Assembly: GCF_009017415.1 (NCBI RefSeq)
Contig: NC_092404.1
Coordinates: 1,240,001 to 1,304,000, forward strand
Source: Aspergillus flavus
Taxonomy: Eukaryota; Ascomycota; Eurotiomycetes; Eurotiales; Aspergillaceae
Length of the DNA stretch: 64,000 bases
Direction of reading: 5' to 3'
The notes under the pieces were generated by a model. The model had not been told where the DNA came from and made no database searches. It saw only the letters and a list, made by a program, of their open reading frames with translations. The position numbers and the translations under genes are program-made. How positions within the stretch are numbered: position 1 is the stretch's first letter; every line of letters starts with the position of its first letter. This document shows, piece by piece, positions 21,625 to 33,005 of this stretch.

Positions 21625-22086
21625 ATGGCACCACATCTCGGCCACGAGGAGGTATGTATATCTTTCTTCGCTGTCCTAGTTACATGGGAATTTTCGATTA
21701 GAGTTTGAGATTGTACTGACGATCAACAGTTCTTCTCCTCCCTCTCTGACCTCCTATCCAAGACCTCTCAAAAAGCCCGAGGCTCCGTCTTCCTCACCCA
21801 GAAGCCTCTCATTGACACCACCGCATCTTCAGAGAACGCCTCCTCCTCGTCGCGGCCGTCTATCCTTATCCGTGCAACAGATGGCAACACCAATGCACCC
21901 AATCCGAAGAACAACAAGGTCGAGAAGAAGACCGTCTCGAAAGTGAAGCTGTCGACGATAGTGGCGCCGGAGGACCTCGAGGCCTTCTATACCCGCTATG
22001 CGGAGGTCTGCAAGGCGGGGATGACGGGATTGAAGAAGAGGGATCGTAAGAAGGGCAAGGCTAAGGCGAAGGCTGCAAAGGCTTAG
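21625..22086 (+). CDS. srp14: signal recognition particle subunit SRP14, 127 aa
   Basis: Exons 21625-21651 and 21730-22086. The protein starts MAPHLGHEEFFSSLSDLL and continues with a Ser-rich insert, a basic KVEKKTVSKVKLSTIVAPEDLEAFY core that carries the SRP14 pattern, and a Lys/Ala-rich tail (KKGKAKAKAAKA). With SRP9/21 it forms the Alu domain that slows translation during membrane targeting in the cytosol. Divergent from the Sgd1-like gene, with about 365 bases between start codons. Confidence 0.93.
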
Positions 22087-22726
22087 GCGTACGGGCCGGT
22101 ACTTTGATGGGGCATGATTTGATGATTCGTGGAGGGAAAAGGCTTGCTCTATATACGATGCGGCATAGAAGTACGGATCGTGATTCATTGATGGGCGATG
22201 TTTCTGAGATTGGTCCTGTTTGTTCTTTGCATTGATGGCGTTGTCTGGTCATTTTACTTTTCTAAGTTTCTATTCTCCTTTCCTTGTTTGTTTCCTGTTG
22301 ATATGTTAGATATACATATACCTAGACCGGTTGGTGAGTCGAGGACCTGGACCGAATCGAGGAATGAACGATTCAATCTTTTCCCCTTGTTCAAATGAAT
22401 AATAGCAGGGTATATTAGCTATGACTATGACTGAGATATGCTAAATTACAAACGGGACATTAAACAATAAATAGCCAAAGCAGGAACCCATCCGCCAACA
22501 AACCGTACAGTAAGCCAAACCGACAAATATGGTAAAACAGTGCACAAATCATCATCATAGAAACAGGGACGTCATACTGAGTACAGAGTGCGTGGGGAAA
22601 ATACTGTGAGTGGACTACAGACGAGAGATTGAATCAGACAGAAAAGGGGGCAAAAAGAAAGGCAAAGAGGAGATATGCGTCAGAGACGCCGGCAGCCAAG
22701 TTACACAGGCTGCCTTGGCAGAACAT
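22087..22726. other. convergent intergenic region
   Basis: 3' regions of the SRP14 gene and the Inp1 gene. Short ORFs only; nothing else seen. Confidence 0.6.
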
Positions 22727-24376
22727 TTAATCCAAATCCCAAGAGTTGGCTTCGGATACCGACTGTTTCCTCGGACAGTCGGGTGCAAGTGGAAGATCAA
22801 AGTCGTCCACAGCCTCCTGAGGATCCGCCACTTGATACTCATACTTATGATTTAACTCCCCCATGGCCGATGTCAAAGCTGGGCCTAATACGATCCGAGC
22901 TGCTATATGAATGAGGACGATAAATAACTGAATCGGAGGGATAAGGACCACCGTGCATGTCTTCTGAATCGGAGAGGCCGCGTTTTCTTTGTCCGAGGGG
23001 CTGGTAAGGGCTAAAGCCGACTGAGGTGGCATCGGCGAAAGTTCTCGCTCCCGGGACGCCTTAGACCGACGACGAAATTCTATGCTCATGCTGCTGAGGT
23101 TGGGATTGGAGTCTGTGGTCTTAGATGTACCAGCATAGCTGGCAATGGACATCTGATCATCCGGCAGCGCACCAGGCACTCGTCGAAACTCTTCCTCCGA
23201 GAAAGAAGCCCTAGGGGAAGCCGGGGGCCTAGGTGAACAGCAATCTTCGCACTTAACTTCTGGTACAGTGCGTCCTGCAGAAAAGTCAACCTCCTCGAAT
23301 TTTAGATTCTCCAAGTGACCCTGGTTGTTACTGCTTTCACGCAGACCGAGATCGGTGCCGTCAGTTGATGTGGCCGAAGGGAAAGTTGAGCCAGAATCTG
23401 ATTCCGCTGGCGACGACGATAACGATGCGACGGTGTGAAATGAGTCAACACTGGAAGATAATGGCATTTTGGGTTCCACGGGTGGTTCAGGCGTGTCTTC
23501 AAACCTTGCCAGCAAGGTCTGGAAGCTCTGTTGAGTTTCGGACACAGAGCGTCGGGGCAAATCTGTGATTTCGGGCATTTTGTTGGGCAGTGAAGGCTCG
23601 TTGTCGTCGGGAATAGTTTCCAGGACTGTGCTATTGCTACCTTTCGTTGTGAAGCAGCTATCGTCCGTTAGATTGCCATCGGTGTCTTCGCCAGCACTCA
23701 GAGAATCAGTCAGAGCGATTTCGCGGGCTGGACTCTTATCAAGCATGTAGGCAGAAATGATAGGAGCGCTCTCCCTTCGCCCTTTCGGACGCCATGCTCT
23801 TTTGCGCCGCGGAACCCTGGCCTCCTCTGGTATCTCGACTGTAAACCCCCTTTTGAACGGACAGGGGGTGACTTCATAGCGGAGGACCTGAGGCAAGGCC
23901 TCTTTCATTGCTGCCACGGACTTCCTATCCTCTTCAGTTTCATTAGGAAGTTCGATACGATAATATGTGAGAGGGCGAATGCGCAGAACAAATGTTGATA
24001 CGCCGTCGACACACCAACATTGGGAGTTCTTGAGGATTGCATGGACGACACTGCCGCACTTCAGGAACACGGTCAGGCCGTGAACCTTCTCAAGCCGAAG
24101 GGGCGCAAATGCAACTGTTCGTTCCGTAGGGGACCTCCATGGAAGGGTTTCGACCGTATCAACCGGATAATCAAAGTCTGCTGGCGCGGTGCTGGACGGG
24201 ATGGGCGCAAGTGCTCTTGGGGCGAAATGGACTACTTTGGCGGCAGGATGGTAGAAAAGATCATTCTCCGAAGGCCTCAGTGACTCTACACTGCGTTTGG
24301 AACGTGGATGCAATTTCGAAGGGAGAGTAGCAGACCGACGGATCTGAGGAAGCGGCGCATCCGAGGTATCGGTCAT
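22727..24376 (-). CDS. inp1: inheritance of peroxisomes protein 1 (Inp1), 549 aa
   Basis: Intronless. The N-terminal half carries the Inp1 homology region: FYHPAAKVVHFAPR, LPWRSPTERTVAFAPLRLEK, then FLKCGSVVHAILKNSQCWCV and VLRIRPLTYYRIELP (about residues 40-150). The remainder is Ser/Pro-rich and probably disordered. Residues about 475-500 form a hydrophobic stretch (VVLIPPIQLFIVLIHIAARI) that may associate with membrane. Inp1 tethers peroxisomes for retention during division; in filamentous fungi its role is less clear. It is divergent from the UsgS-like membrane-protein gene. Confidence 0.85.
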   Translation of the reverse strand: MTDTSDAPLPQIRRSATLPSKLHPRSKRSVESLRPSENDLFYHPAAKVVHFAPRALAPIPSSTAPADFDYPVDTVETLPWRSPTERTVAFAPLRLEKVHGLTVFLKCGSVVHAILKNSQCWCVDGVSTFVLRIRPLTYYRIELPNETEEDRKSVAAMKEALPQVLRYEVTPCPFKRGFTVEIPEEARVPRRKRAWRPKGRRESAPIISAYMLDKSPAREIALTDSLSAGEDTDGNLTDDSCFTTKGSNSTVLETIPDDNEPSLPNKMPEITDLPRRSVSETQQSFQTLLARFEDTPEPPVEPKMPLSSSVDSFHTVASLSSSPAESDSGSTFPSATSTDGTDLGLRESSNNQGHLENLKFEEVDFSAGRTVPEVKCEDCCSPRPPASPRASFSEEEFRRVPGALPDDQMSIASYAGTSKTTDSNPNLSSMSIEFRRRSKASRERELSPMPPQSALALTSPSDKENAASPIQKTCTVVLIPPIQLFIVLIHIAARIVLGPALTSAMGELNHKYEYQVADPQEAVDDFDLPLAPDCPRKQSVSEANSWDLD

Positions 24377-24854
24377 GGTTCATGAGAACTCGTGAAAGAA
24401 AGGGCGGATAACAACACAGGTTACATTGAATAGATTAAACCGATTGCGAGATAATACAGATGTAATATGAGAAGCAAGAAAAGAAAGACCGCAGTTAGTT
24501 GAGAATGAGTGTCGATGGAGGGAGAGAATGTAAAGAATGAACGACCATCTCTAGTCAGCGTGTGATACGGGGTGATAAAGTTCATCTGATTTGCCTCAAC
24601 AAAACCGCGGGGGAATCAGGAAGGGATCGTAGCCTCAGGCATAAGCTCACATGTCCCAGTGGGTCCTGCAAGCGCCTGCGTTTAGATGGCGGCTGCTTGG
24701 CCAATCCCCTGCCGCTGCCATAGAGGTTCTTATGCGGCTGCCTGCGCTCTTTCTGCAGGTCCAGGCGATCCACAAATCGAAAGATACACGTTGACTCTCG
24801 TATATATCTCTTCTCCTTCACTGTGAAGTTTTCGAATTACGCAGAACGCTCAAA
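24377..24854. promoter_or_regulatory. divergent promoter region (inp1 / UsgS-like gene)
   Basis: 478 bases between opposed start codons. CT-rich and GA-rich tracts suit leaders in both directions; no specific operator was recognised. Confidence 0.5.
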
Positions 24855-26368
24855 ATGCCCAATTTTGAGCCAAATGCCGTTATTCGCGGTGCTCAGCTCA
24901 CGATTGTTGGAAGTGAGTCTCCTTAATACACCACCCTTAAGTCCGGAGCTTCCGGATAGCCCTTTTGGTCCTTAAGGGGTTATCCTTGATTATCATCCTG
25001 GATTTAAAATCTCCAGACAAATGGGCCATGAGCTCCATCGACCATGGTTATCAAAACAGTGATTCCATGGGCTCTCAGCATTCGATTAGGCCATGGATGG
25101 AGATCCTCTTGGCATCTTTGCTAGTGGATATGTGGCTGACCAAATGACCAACAGCTGTTCGAGCACTGCGGAACCCAGAACTTTTCAAACATGAGCACTT
25201 CCGGCAAGCGGGTTTTGCGATAGCTGTAGGAATCGCCATTGAATTACTCATTCAGATCCCCGTATGTTCCCATTCCACAATAGGAAATGATCTACAGAAC
25301 TGACGATGCCTCCTAGATCATCGGGGTCAAGTTTCTTCTATGGATCTTATCTTGGATGGCCGACTTGGAGAGCGCGACTTGGGACGATACCCTTCTTGAG
25401 AGCCTTGATTTTCTGAGCAAATCGGTCCTTCAAGTTCCCTTCTTGGTGATGACGCTCATGCGATACATCACCCCAACTCTCGATGAAATGTAAGTCCCTC
25501 GTTATTCCGTCCCGCTTGGACTTCATGGACTGACTCAGGTAGCTTCATGGAATCTATAAAATGGGTCGACTCCACCTATGTTGACAAACATAAGGCAGAT
25601 GATCCCAAGACCCTACGGGCCATGTACTACCCAAGCCTTTCGATGTACTCCACGAAAGGGAGTGTTGGGGTGTCTAAGCCAAAAGGTGAATCGGCTCTCG
25701 TCTTCGTCCGTCGGTATGGGCGCAAGGTCGGGATGATGCTTGGCGTCTTTTTGCTGTCGCTTCTTCCTATCGTCGGGCGATTCGTGATGCCTGCAGCTTC
25801 GTTCTTTTCCTTTCAGCAGATGGTGGGCCCAGCCCCTGCAGCTGCTATCTTCGGAACCGGCCTCGTGCTCCCTAAGCGCTACCTGGTCACCTTCCTCCAC
25901 ACCTATTACTCTTCCCGCAGTTTGATGCGTGAACTCGTGAGTGCTCATGACTACTGTAAATCCTATAAGGCCATGCGTGACATCTAACAATTCCAACAGC
26001 TCGATCCATACTTCTGCCGTATCAAATACACTCACGAACAGAAGCGCCGCTGGTTTGCGGACCGGGAAGGTGTCCTATTTGGTTTTGCGTTTGCCTTCAC
26101 TATTGTGCTGAAGACACCGTTCATCGGAGTCCTCATGTACGGTATCGCCCAAGCATCCACGGCCTATCTTGTTACCAAGATCACGGATCCTCCACCAGTG
26201 CCAGCGGAGAGTGAAGGCTTTGCTGAAAGCCAGGTGACCTGGAAGAATAAGCACGATTTCCTGCAGTTATCACTGGAGAACATTGACAAGATCAACCTCG
26301 CTGCGCAGAATAAGAAAGACGGTGACAAGGCGGATGAGCCTGATGCGCTTCGGCGGAAGTTCACCTAG
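24855..26368 (+). CDS. UsgS-like multi-pass transmembrane protein, 366 aa
   Basis: Five exons: 24855-24912, 25155-25261, 25317-25489, 25543-25936, 26000-26368, joined in frame. Intron 1 is 242 nt, far longer than the others (about 50-65), and contains a 60-codon open stretch that is not needed. Hydrophobic segments occur near residues 40-75, 165-200, 210-230 and 285-310. Recognisable segments are MPNFEPNAVIRGAQLTIVG, DSTYVDKHKADDPKTLRAMY, PKRYLVTFLHTYYSSRSLMR and KITDPPP, the pattern of fungal proteins annotated as transmembrane protein UsgS. Their biochemical role is not established. The short exon-4 phase (AT joined to C TTC) requires the TAG acceptor at 25540-25542. Confidence 0.78.
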
Positions 26369-26521
26369 GTTACCGTGTTCATTGGGATCTGTAGATGTGT
26401 TCTTAGTTGTGGAAGCCGAGGAGATATGATGGAGTAGAAGATATGGCTGGATGGTTTAATCCACGTCACCACTGATCCTTAACTTGGAAACGGTGCGGAA
26501 CAGATTCCGGCCTCTCCAATG

Positions 26522-26647
26522 AGATAGAATATCAAAAGCATTGAATTGATTCCTCCCGACCAGGCCCGCTGATAAGCGCGATAAGTCGATCGTTTTCGTA
26601 ATCTCCAACTGCGGGGTTGGTAAAACAATGAATCAGTCAAGAGATAA
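26522..26647 (+). promoter_or_regulatory. GATA-factor (AreA-type) site cluster upstream of formamidase
   Basis: HGATAR motifs occur at 26522-26527 (AGATAG), 26570-26576 (TGATAAG), 26579-26585 (CGATAAG) and 26642-26647 (AGATAA); the middle two are 3 bases apart. Closely spaced GATA sites are the usual binding arrangement for the nitrogen regulator AreA, and formamidase (fmdS) of Aspergillus nidulans is known to be under AreA control. Binding here is inferred. Confidence 0.5.
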
Positions 26648-26812
26648 TCATGCAGCCATGAGGGGGAAAGAGTTACCCTCTCCTCCTCACTTGGAGTTGC
26701 AATCCGAACCTTCTTATATGCGCCATTCCCTCCTTGAGAACCTCCATCTTAGCTTCTCACCGTGGATACGTACATAACCAAACATCAATCCCAACCAGAT
26801 ATTAGTATAAAT

Positions 26813-28288
26813 ATGGGACACAAGGGCATTCGCACAGCTCTCAAAGTCGATCTCGACAAGCCAGCCTGGGAGCAGCCTGGGTTACATGTATGTCCTCGAT
26901 GAGCTCACCTACTTAACCCCATGTTAGGACTAATGAATGCTCTAGAACCGATGGCACCCGGATGGTATACTAATCCTCCTGATCATTACATGTAGCACCT
27001 TTTCTAAGCTTATATCTTCTGAGCAGTTCCCTCCTGCGGTAAGATCGCCAACAATGAAGTCGTTAAAATCGAATGTCTGGACTGGACCGGAGGACAAATC
27101 AAAAATAATGACTCGGCCGACGACGTCAAGAATGTGGACCTGACGCAGATTCACTATCTATCTGGCCCATTCGACATTGAGACTGCCGAGCCTGGAGATG
27201 TCCTTCTGGTCGAAATCCAAGATGTTCAGCCTTTCCAAGACCAGCCTTGGGGATTCTCTGGTGTGTTCCATAAGCAGAATGGTGGAGGCTTTTTGGACGA
27301 GATTTACCCTGAATCGTACGAGACAACCACCTACTTGAGATCTCCTTTTTATGCAGACCCTTGAAGAGACTGACCTGGATTCTTACAGAGCAAAGGCGAT
27401 CTGGGACTTCGAGGGCATTTTCTGTTCCTCTCGTCATATCCCTCATGTGCGTTTCGCAGGCCTCATCCATCCCGGTATCCTAGGATGTGCACCCTCCACA
27501 GAGGTTCTGGCAGAGTGGAATCGCCGTGAAGGCGAGTTGATCGCAGCCAATACAACCAGTCGCGAGGTTGCGAAGCCACCTGAGCCCAAGAGTGCACATG
27601 CTGGGAGCGCGGAAGCGAGTCTCAAAGAAAGGATTGCCAAAGAAGGAGCTCGGACTATTCCTGTATGTCCAGTCCAACAAAGTCATCATTTGAAAATTAA
27701 CAAAAGCAGGGTCGTCCCGAACATGGAGGAAACTGTGACATCAAGAACCTCTCTCGAGGCTCGAAAGTGTATCTACCGGTCCACGTCCCTGGAGCGAAAT
27801 TCTCCGTAGGAGACCTGCACTTCTCTCAAGGTGACGGAGAAATCTCCTTCTGTGGTGCCATCGAAATGGCCGGGATCATTACTCTCAAGTTCACCGTGAT
27901 GAAGGGCGGCATGGCCAAGTTAGGCATGAAGTCGCCAATCTTCCACCCAGGACCAGTTGAGCCACAGTTTGGCCCTGGTCGATACCTCACCTTCGAGGGT
28001 TTCTCCGTCGATGAGAACGGGAAACAGCACTGCCTCGATGCTACCGTTGCTTATCGACAGACGTGTCTCCGCGTGATCGAGTACCTTCGTCGGTATGGCT
28101 ACAGTGACTATCAGATTTATTTACTACTCAGCTGCGCTCCAGTTCAGGGTCACATTGCTGGCATAGTGGATATTCCGAATGCGTGCACCACAATGGGGGT
28201 GCCGATGGATATCTTTGATTTTGATATTAGACCTGAGGCGGAGGTTGTTAAGTTGGATATGGGCAGCTGTGCATTTGCGAGAAACTAA
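26813..28288 (+). CDS. fmdS: formamidase (FmdA/AmdA acetamidase/formamidase family), 411 aa
   Basis: Five exons: 26813-26887, 26946-26964, 27027-27315, 27389-27662, 27710-28288, joined in frame. Exon 2 is only 19 nt. The start MGHKGIRTALKVDLDKPAWE and LHNRWHPDVPSCGKI are typical of the family. Other family-type segments are AEPGDVLLVEI, HVRFAGLIHPGILGCAPS, RPEHGGNCDIKNLSRGSKVY, PVHVPGAKFSVGDLHFSQGD with GEISFCGAIE after it, and QIYLLLSCAPVQGHIAGIVD with IPNAC after it. The enzyme hydrolyses formamide to formate and ammonia in the cytosol, a nitrogen-scavenging step. A TATAAATA string abuts the ATG, so the real TATA function of that string is doubtful. The gene is convergent with an amadoriase gene. 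Confidence 0.92.
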
Positions 28289-28641
28289 TTCAGTTATGGA
28301 TCGATTATGTTGTGTCAAGTACAAAGATCAACTCAATAAATTGTTCAGATTCACTTTTGCCTCCCCTTAATCTTAATTAATCTATTAGGAATGGGCAGTC
28401 TATCCTTGTTAGCTACAGCTTTCATTTCTCTTGATTCCTCTGTCGCTCAATGAAGTTTCAAGTATGATTGAAACCTATCATACACGTAGTAACGGCACCT
28501 CTGCGTCTAATTTTGTTTTGATCATCTGACCAGCGGAAGCAAATAAGCTCACCAGTGGTTGCACGAGTACTATACTTCTTTTGAAATCTTCATATTATGG
28601 ACACGAGAACAAGCTATCGAATAGCTTCGTATACATTGCGC
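28289..28641. other. convergent 3' region
   Basis: 3' ends of the formamidase and amadoriase genes; AT-rich, nothing else seen. Confidence 0.6.
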
Positions 28642-30031
28642 TTAAAGCCGACTCTTATCGCCAATCTTGGTCCACTCATTCTCTCCAACCTTCTGGAAAT
28701 CCATTACTTTATTCGGACCTCCGAATCTATTTTGCGTATCCTTCCAGTCTCGTTGGGCGGCAATCTCAGGCCTCCACCGTAGTGCATGCTTCAGTTCCTT
28801 TTGCAGGTTTCCCTCCAGAGCATCCGCTATGAACCCACCAATGGTAGGCATTTGCATGGCTCCATTACCAGATCCACCGACAGCAAGCAGTAAAGAGCGA
28901 TACTCAGGATGCCTATCGATCAAGAAGGCCCGATCCACTGTATCAGCATCCCAGCATATACGAGCAAAAGACAGTGGTCGATCAGCAAGATGAGGCATCG
29001 TATCACGGAGGAAGTCCCTTGCACGGGCCTCGGCTTCAAGAGGAATCTGATGCTTTGCAAATGGGATACTGCGCACCTCACCGCCGTGCTTCGGGTCCGG
29101 GACGAAGTTGCAATATCCAGGATGCTCGTCGCAGATCTTAAGCTCATGATTATCCTCATCAGGTTCCATGAAGAACCCCTTAGCGACGTTGAACAGCACA
29201 GGAAGATTCCGGTACTTCTTGGCCTCGTCGGGCGTCATTCTGATGTGGCAGAGCGTCCAGGCGGTAGGACGGAGCTGTTTCTTAAAGTCCAGGAGACGAT
29301 CACTGCCAGCCCCTGCGGAAAGAATGGTATGGTCTGCTCGGTGGACGGTGCCGTCGGCCGTTCTGGCTCCGACTACGTCTCCATTCTCGTAAATTAGAGA
29401 TACAACGTCTCCTTCAGGGGAGCCGGTGATGAAAGTGACTCCTAGGCGCTTTGCTTCGGTGTATGCCGAGAACATGGCCTTCTTGGCGTGGATCCATCCG
29501 GCGCCGGTCTTGTTCAGCCAGCCCTTCCAGCCGGGGAAGTTGCCGGTGAGGATTCCCGGGGGCATAGTTTTGCGGAAATCCTCTGCGGTGTTCAATTTTA
29601 TGAACTCGGCGTCTGACGAGTCGATTTCGTGTTCTTGTATATGTTTAATCAAAGAGGCGGTGTGGCCAGAAACTATTGCCCCCGTTTCATGGAAGTATGG
29701 CTGGAATATTGGGTCGTTTTTCCAACCTTTCAGTGCAGCTCGCGTGCATGTTGAGAAGGCGATACTCCAAGGATCGGTTTCAGAGGCTATTGGGGTGAGC
29801 GAACAGTCGGTTTGATCTGTGTCATGAAATCGACGTACCTTTTACCTCCCTGTGCTCCATAATCTTGTTAATGTCATTGCCAGCTGCAATGGGAGAAGGG
29901 ACCGGGTGCGGATCTAGGACCGTGACATTTTTGTATCCTCGACGGGCAAGATGTAAAGCAGTAGAACAACCCCAGGTCCCTGCACCGACAATTAAGATAG
30001 ATGATGTGGGAGTCAACTTGGAGGATGTCAT
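28642..30031 (-). CDS. fructosyl amino acid oxidase (amadoriase), peroxisomal, 445 aa
   Basis: Two exons on the minus strand: 30031-29839 and 29786-28642 (52-nt intron); the GTACGT donor is chosen because it restores the family spacing. The FAD-binding motif is IVGAGTWGCSTALHLARRGY, followed by PSPIAAGNDINKIMEH. Cys342 in RICWDADTVDRAFLIDRHPE corresponds to the residue that holds FAD covalently in monomeric sarcosine oxidase and amadoriases; GGSGNGAMQMPTIGG closes the FAD site. The protein ends Ser-Arg-Leu, a PTS1 peroxisomal signal. Family members oxidise fructosyl amino acids to the amino acid, glucosone and H2O2. The near-full resemblance to Aspergillus amadoriases supports the call. A divergent MFS transporter shares its upstream region. 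Confidence 0.94.
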
Positions 30032-31029
30032 TTTGTGTTATTGATGTCTTTAAGTGTAAGAGTATGACCAGGAGGGTAGTTATTAAGAAAGGCGTTTACA
30101 GAACCACAGTGGAACTACTTCCGCGTTTTTATATATATGTGAATAGGTCATGCCATCAATAAGCAGAGACGCTAGCTGGCTATCCCGAAAACTGCAACAG
30201 GTAAAGCCTGGACCACTTCCTGGAGCAAAAACCGGCAAGGTGGCCTTATCACCTCCGACATGGAATATATGGAAGGGAAAACAAGAAGCATGATGCATGG
30301 ATGAATGAAGTGGTTATTCCAATACACAATCTGATTGGACACTCGTGACCAGCCTATCACCTGATTAGGGTTAGATTGAGAAGAACCGGTTGGACCTTCC
30401 TTCCTTTAAGCTATCGTATCTTCTCCGCATTTTCTATCAACCTTATACATCTTCCATATCCATCCTCACGATGGAGCAGAGATAACCCTTGACTCAAACG
30501 GGTCAATACCCGCATGACTGTCCCCGCGTTTTATCGTTCGTGGCAAATCTAGATATTAATCCACCCAATTGTGGACCACAGGGCTCTCTCCGCACCAGGT
30601 CCCTTCCAGTATCAAATTCCCGTTGCATCATGACCAGTCGTTTGGAGCTTCCCTCATGTCGATCACTTATCGTGCTCCCCCTCTCCTGTTGGGTGGGTCG
30701 TATACTTATCATTCTAATCATCTCCATGCATTTGCCCGGATATGGAATTGTAGACCTCGGGACATATCGTGTGGAGAGGAACATGGCGTATATCGAGCCG
30801 GGTAATCTGCTACATCGCCCAAGCCTATCGTAAGTGGCCGGTAAAGCTTCATTAGATAGTTCGGCTGGCTCGTCCAATAATGGGAGTTCTAGGATACGAT
30901 GAACGGGATGTTGGGCATTCTTCCCCTCAGAGGAGGTTTGCGAGTTCGCCGCCACGGTTGTATTTAAGAAGCTGTGTGTCCCCAGGATAGACATCTGCTC
31001 ATAGCTGTTGAACGAACTGAAAACTCAAC
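30032..31029. promoter_or_regulatory. shared divergent promoter with GATA motifs (amadoriase / MFS transporter)
   Basis: 998 bases between opposed starts. GATAAG on the minus strand (CTTATC on plus) occurs at 30245-30250, 30666-30671 and 30705-30710, each with an acceptable HGATAR flank on at least the core, plus a CTATC at about 30824. No long ORF. Nitrogen (AreA-type) control of both genes is a reasonable inference. Confidence 0.4.
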
Positions 31030-33005
31030 ATGGCTCCTTCTGACGACATCCTGACTGATGTCCCCGGAACCGTTTACTTGGTTGATAGTACGTGTGCATC
31101 TGCTTCGAATTGGTTCTGTATTGATTTACATTAACCATTTATGTAGCATCCGGGAACTTGGCAGATGCCGCTCACGCGAATGACATTCTTCTGATTCCCC
31201 AGCCGTCATGCTCTGCAGCTGATCCTCTGGTAAATATATGCCCTCTAACTAACTCACCGGTCACTAACATCGGGTGTAGAACTGGCCCAAGTACAAAAAG
31301 TACTGGACCCTATGTCTCATCTCCGCCTATGCATGCGTGAACTCCTTCGGCGAGAACAACTGGGGTGCATCATGGACAACGATATCCGACGAGACCGGTG
31401 TGAGCCTCGAAAACATGAACGGCGGCTCCGCCCTCAATTACCTCATGCTTGGCTTCTTCAACATCATCTGGATTCCGACGGCCATGAAATTCGGACGAAA
31501 GATAGTTTACATCTTAAGTTTGATATTTGTCGGCGCGAGTGGTATCTGGGGTGCATTCTACGTTGGGACCGGTCAATATTATGTTATGACGACTATTAGT
31601 GGAATGGGCACAGCTGCGTACCAAGCCCTGATCCAGCTTACGGTTAGTCTCACTTCTTGGTCTGTATTTTGTGCGCTGCTAAGTGGGAGAAGATTTTCGA
31701 TACGTTCTTTGCTCACGAACGAGGTCGAATGATCGCAATTTACATTTTCTTCCAGCAGTTGGGGTCTATTCTCGGACTTATACTCGGTGGATACATATCC
31801 GATGGTATTGGATGGAGATGGAGTATGCCCATTGTTGCAATTGCCTGTGTGAGTACGCATTCTCTCTACGTGTTACCAGATTGATAACTCATGGCATCTA
31901 GGGAGTCTTAATCTTATTGTTCATCTTTACCTTCGACGACACCATGTTCCCACGGTACCGCTTCTCAGAAAGAACACCATCAGAAGCCCTGAAAGGTGAA
32001 CAAGGCTATGACGCTTCTCCTGAAATGCAATCTGAGAAGCATCGGAAAGAGGAGAGCCAGATGTCAGTTACCCCAAGCAATGGCGCGGGCGAGGTAGACA
32101 TGCCGCCACGGACATATACCCAGAAAATCGCTCTAGTACACTACTTCAAGGACGACCAGACGACATGGTTCCAGTACTTCCGACGACCATTCTACCTCTT
32201 CGCGTTCCCGAATATCGTCCTAGCTGGTGTTCAATTCGCGTTTGGTTGCACAGCAGGAATCGTCTCCTTTAACACCATCTCCGAAATCATGACCGAAGCT
32301 CCATACAACTGGAGCAACGGTTCAACCGGCCTATTATTCCTCGCTGCTCTCATCGGCAGTTTCTTCGGGTGAGTAATAACCACCTTATCTTCTTCCTTCC
32401 CACCCTATCTTATTATAAACAAAGCTCACACGAAAACAGAATGGGTATCGGATCCCTATCGGATTGGCTCGTCCTCTTCCTAGCCCGTCGCAACAAGGGC
32501 TACAAAGAGCCAGAGATGCGACTCTGGGCTTACATATTTCCGCTAATATTCGCCGCCCTCGGGTACTTCATCTACGGCTGGGGCGCAACAGCAGGAGCAC
32601 ATTGGATGACTATCGCCGTTGGTTTGTGTTGTATGATAGCTCAACAAGTCTCAGCAACCAGTATCGCAACAGCTTACGCTATGGAATGTTTCGACAAGGT
32701 ATGTTGCTAGCGCAGTACTTTACTGAACCTGTCCGGTCTTCGCCAACTAACCATGTGTCTAGATTTCTGGTGAATTGGTGATCGTACTTGCCATATGCTC
32801 TTCTGTTATCAACTTTGCCATCTCGTTCACCGTACAACATTTCATTAACGCCACGAACTATGGCTGGGCCTTTACATTTTATGGTATTTGTGTGGTTCTC
32901 TCCATGGCGATGGGCGTGCCTATGCTTATCTGGGGGAAGAGCTGGCGCCGACGGGGGAAGGGGCGTTATGAAAAGTTTCTGGCGGAGACGGGTCGTCAAT
33001 ATTGA
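31030..33005 (+). CDS. MFS transporter (DHA1-type, Hol1-like), about 543 aa
   Basis: Seven exons: 31030-31087, 31147-31229, 31280-31642, about 31690-31848, 31902-32368, 32440-32698, 32763-33005; frame is open throughout. Exon 4's acceptor could be any of three phase-neutral AGs (31683, 31689, 31692), changing one to three residues. Family features are NWPKYKKYWTL before the first helix, an N-lobe with LMLGFFNIIWIPTAMKFGR, HERGRMIAIYIFFQQLGSIL with LGLILGG after it, GWRWSMPIVAI, and a long hydrophilic central loop (about residues 240-310) before the C-terminal six helices. The substrate is unknown; the divergent amadoriase suggests a glycated amino acid or other nitrogen compound, by inference only. 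Confidence 0.88.

Noticed and set aside
24965..25147. 60-codon open frame inside intron 1 of the UsgS-like gene
   Set aside because: The flanking exons join in phase without it and it has no resemblance to the family.
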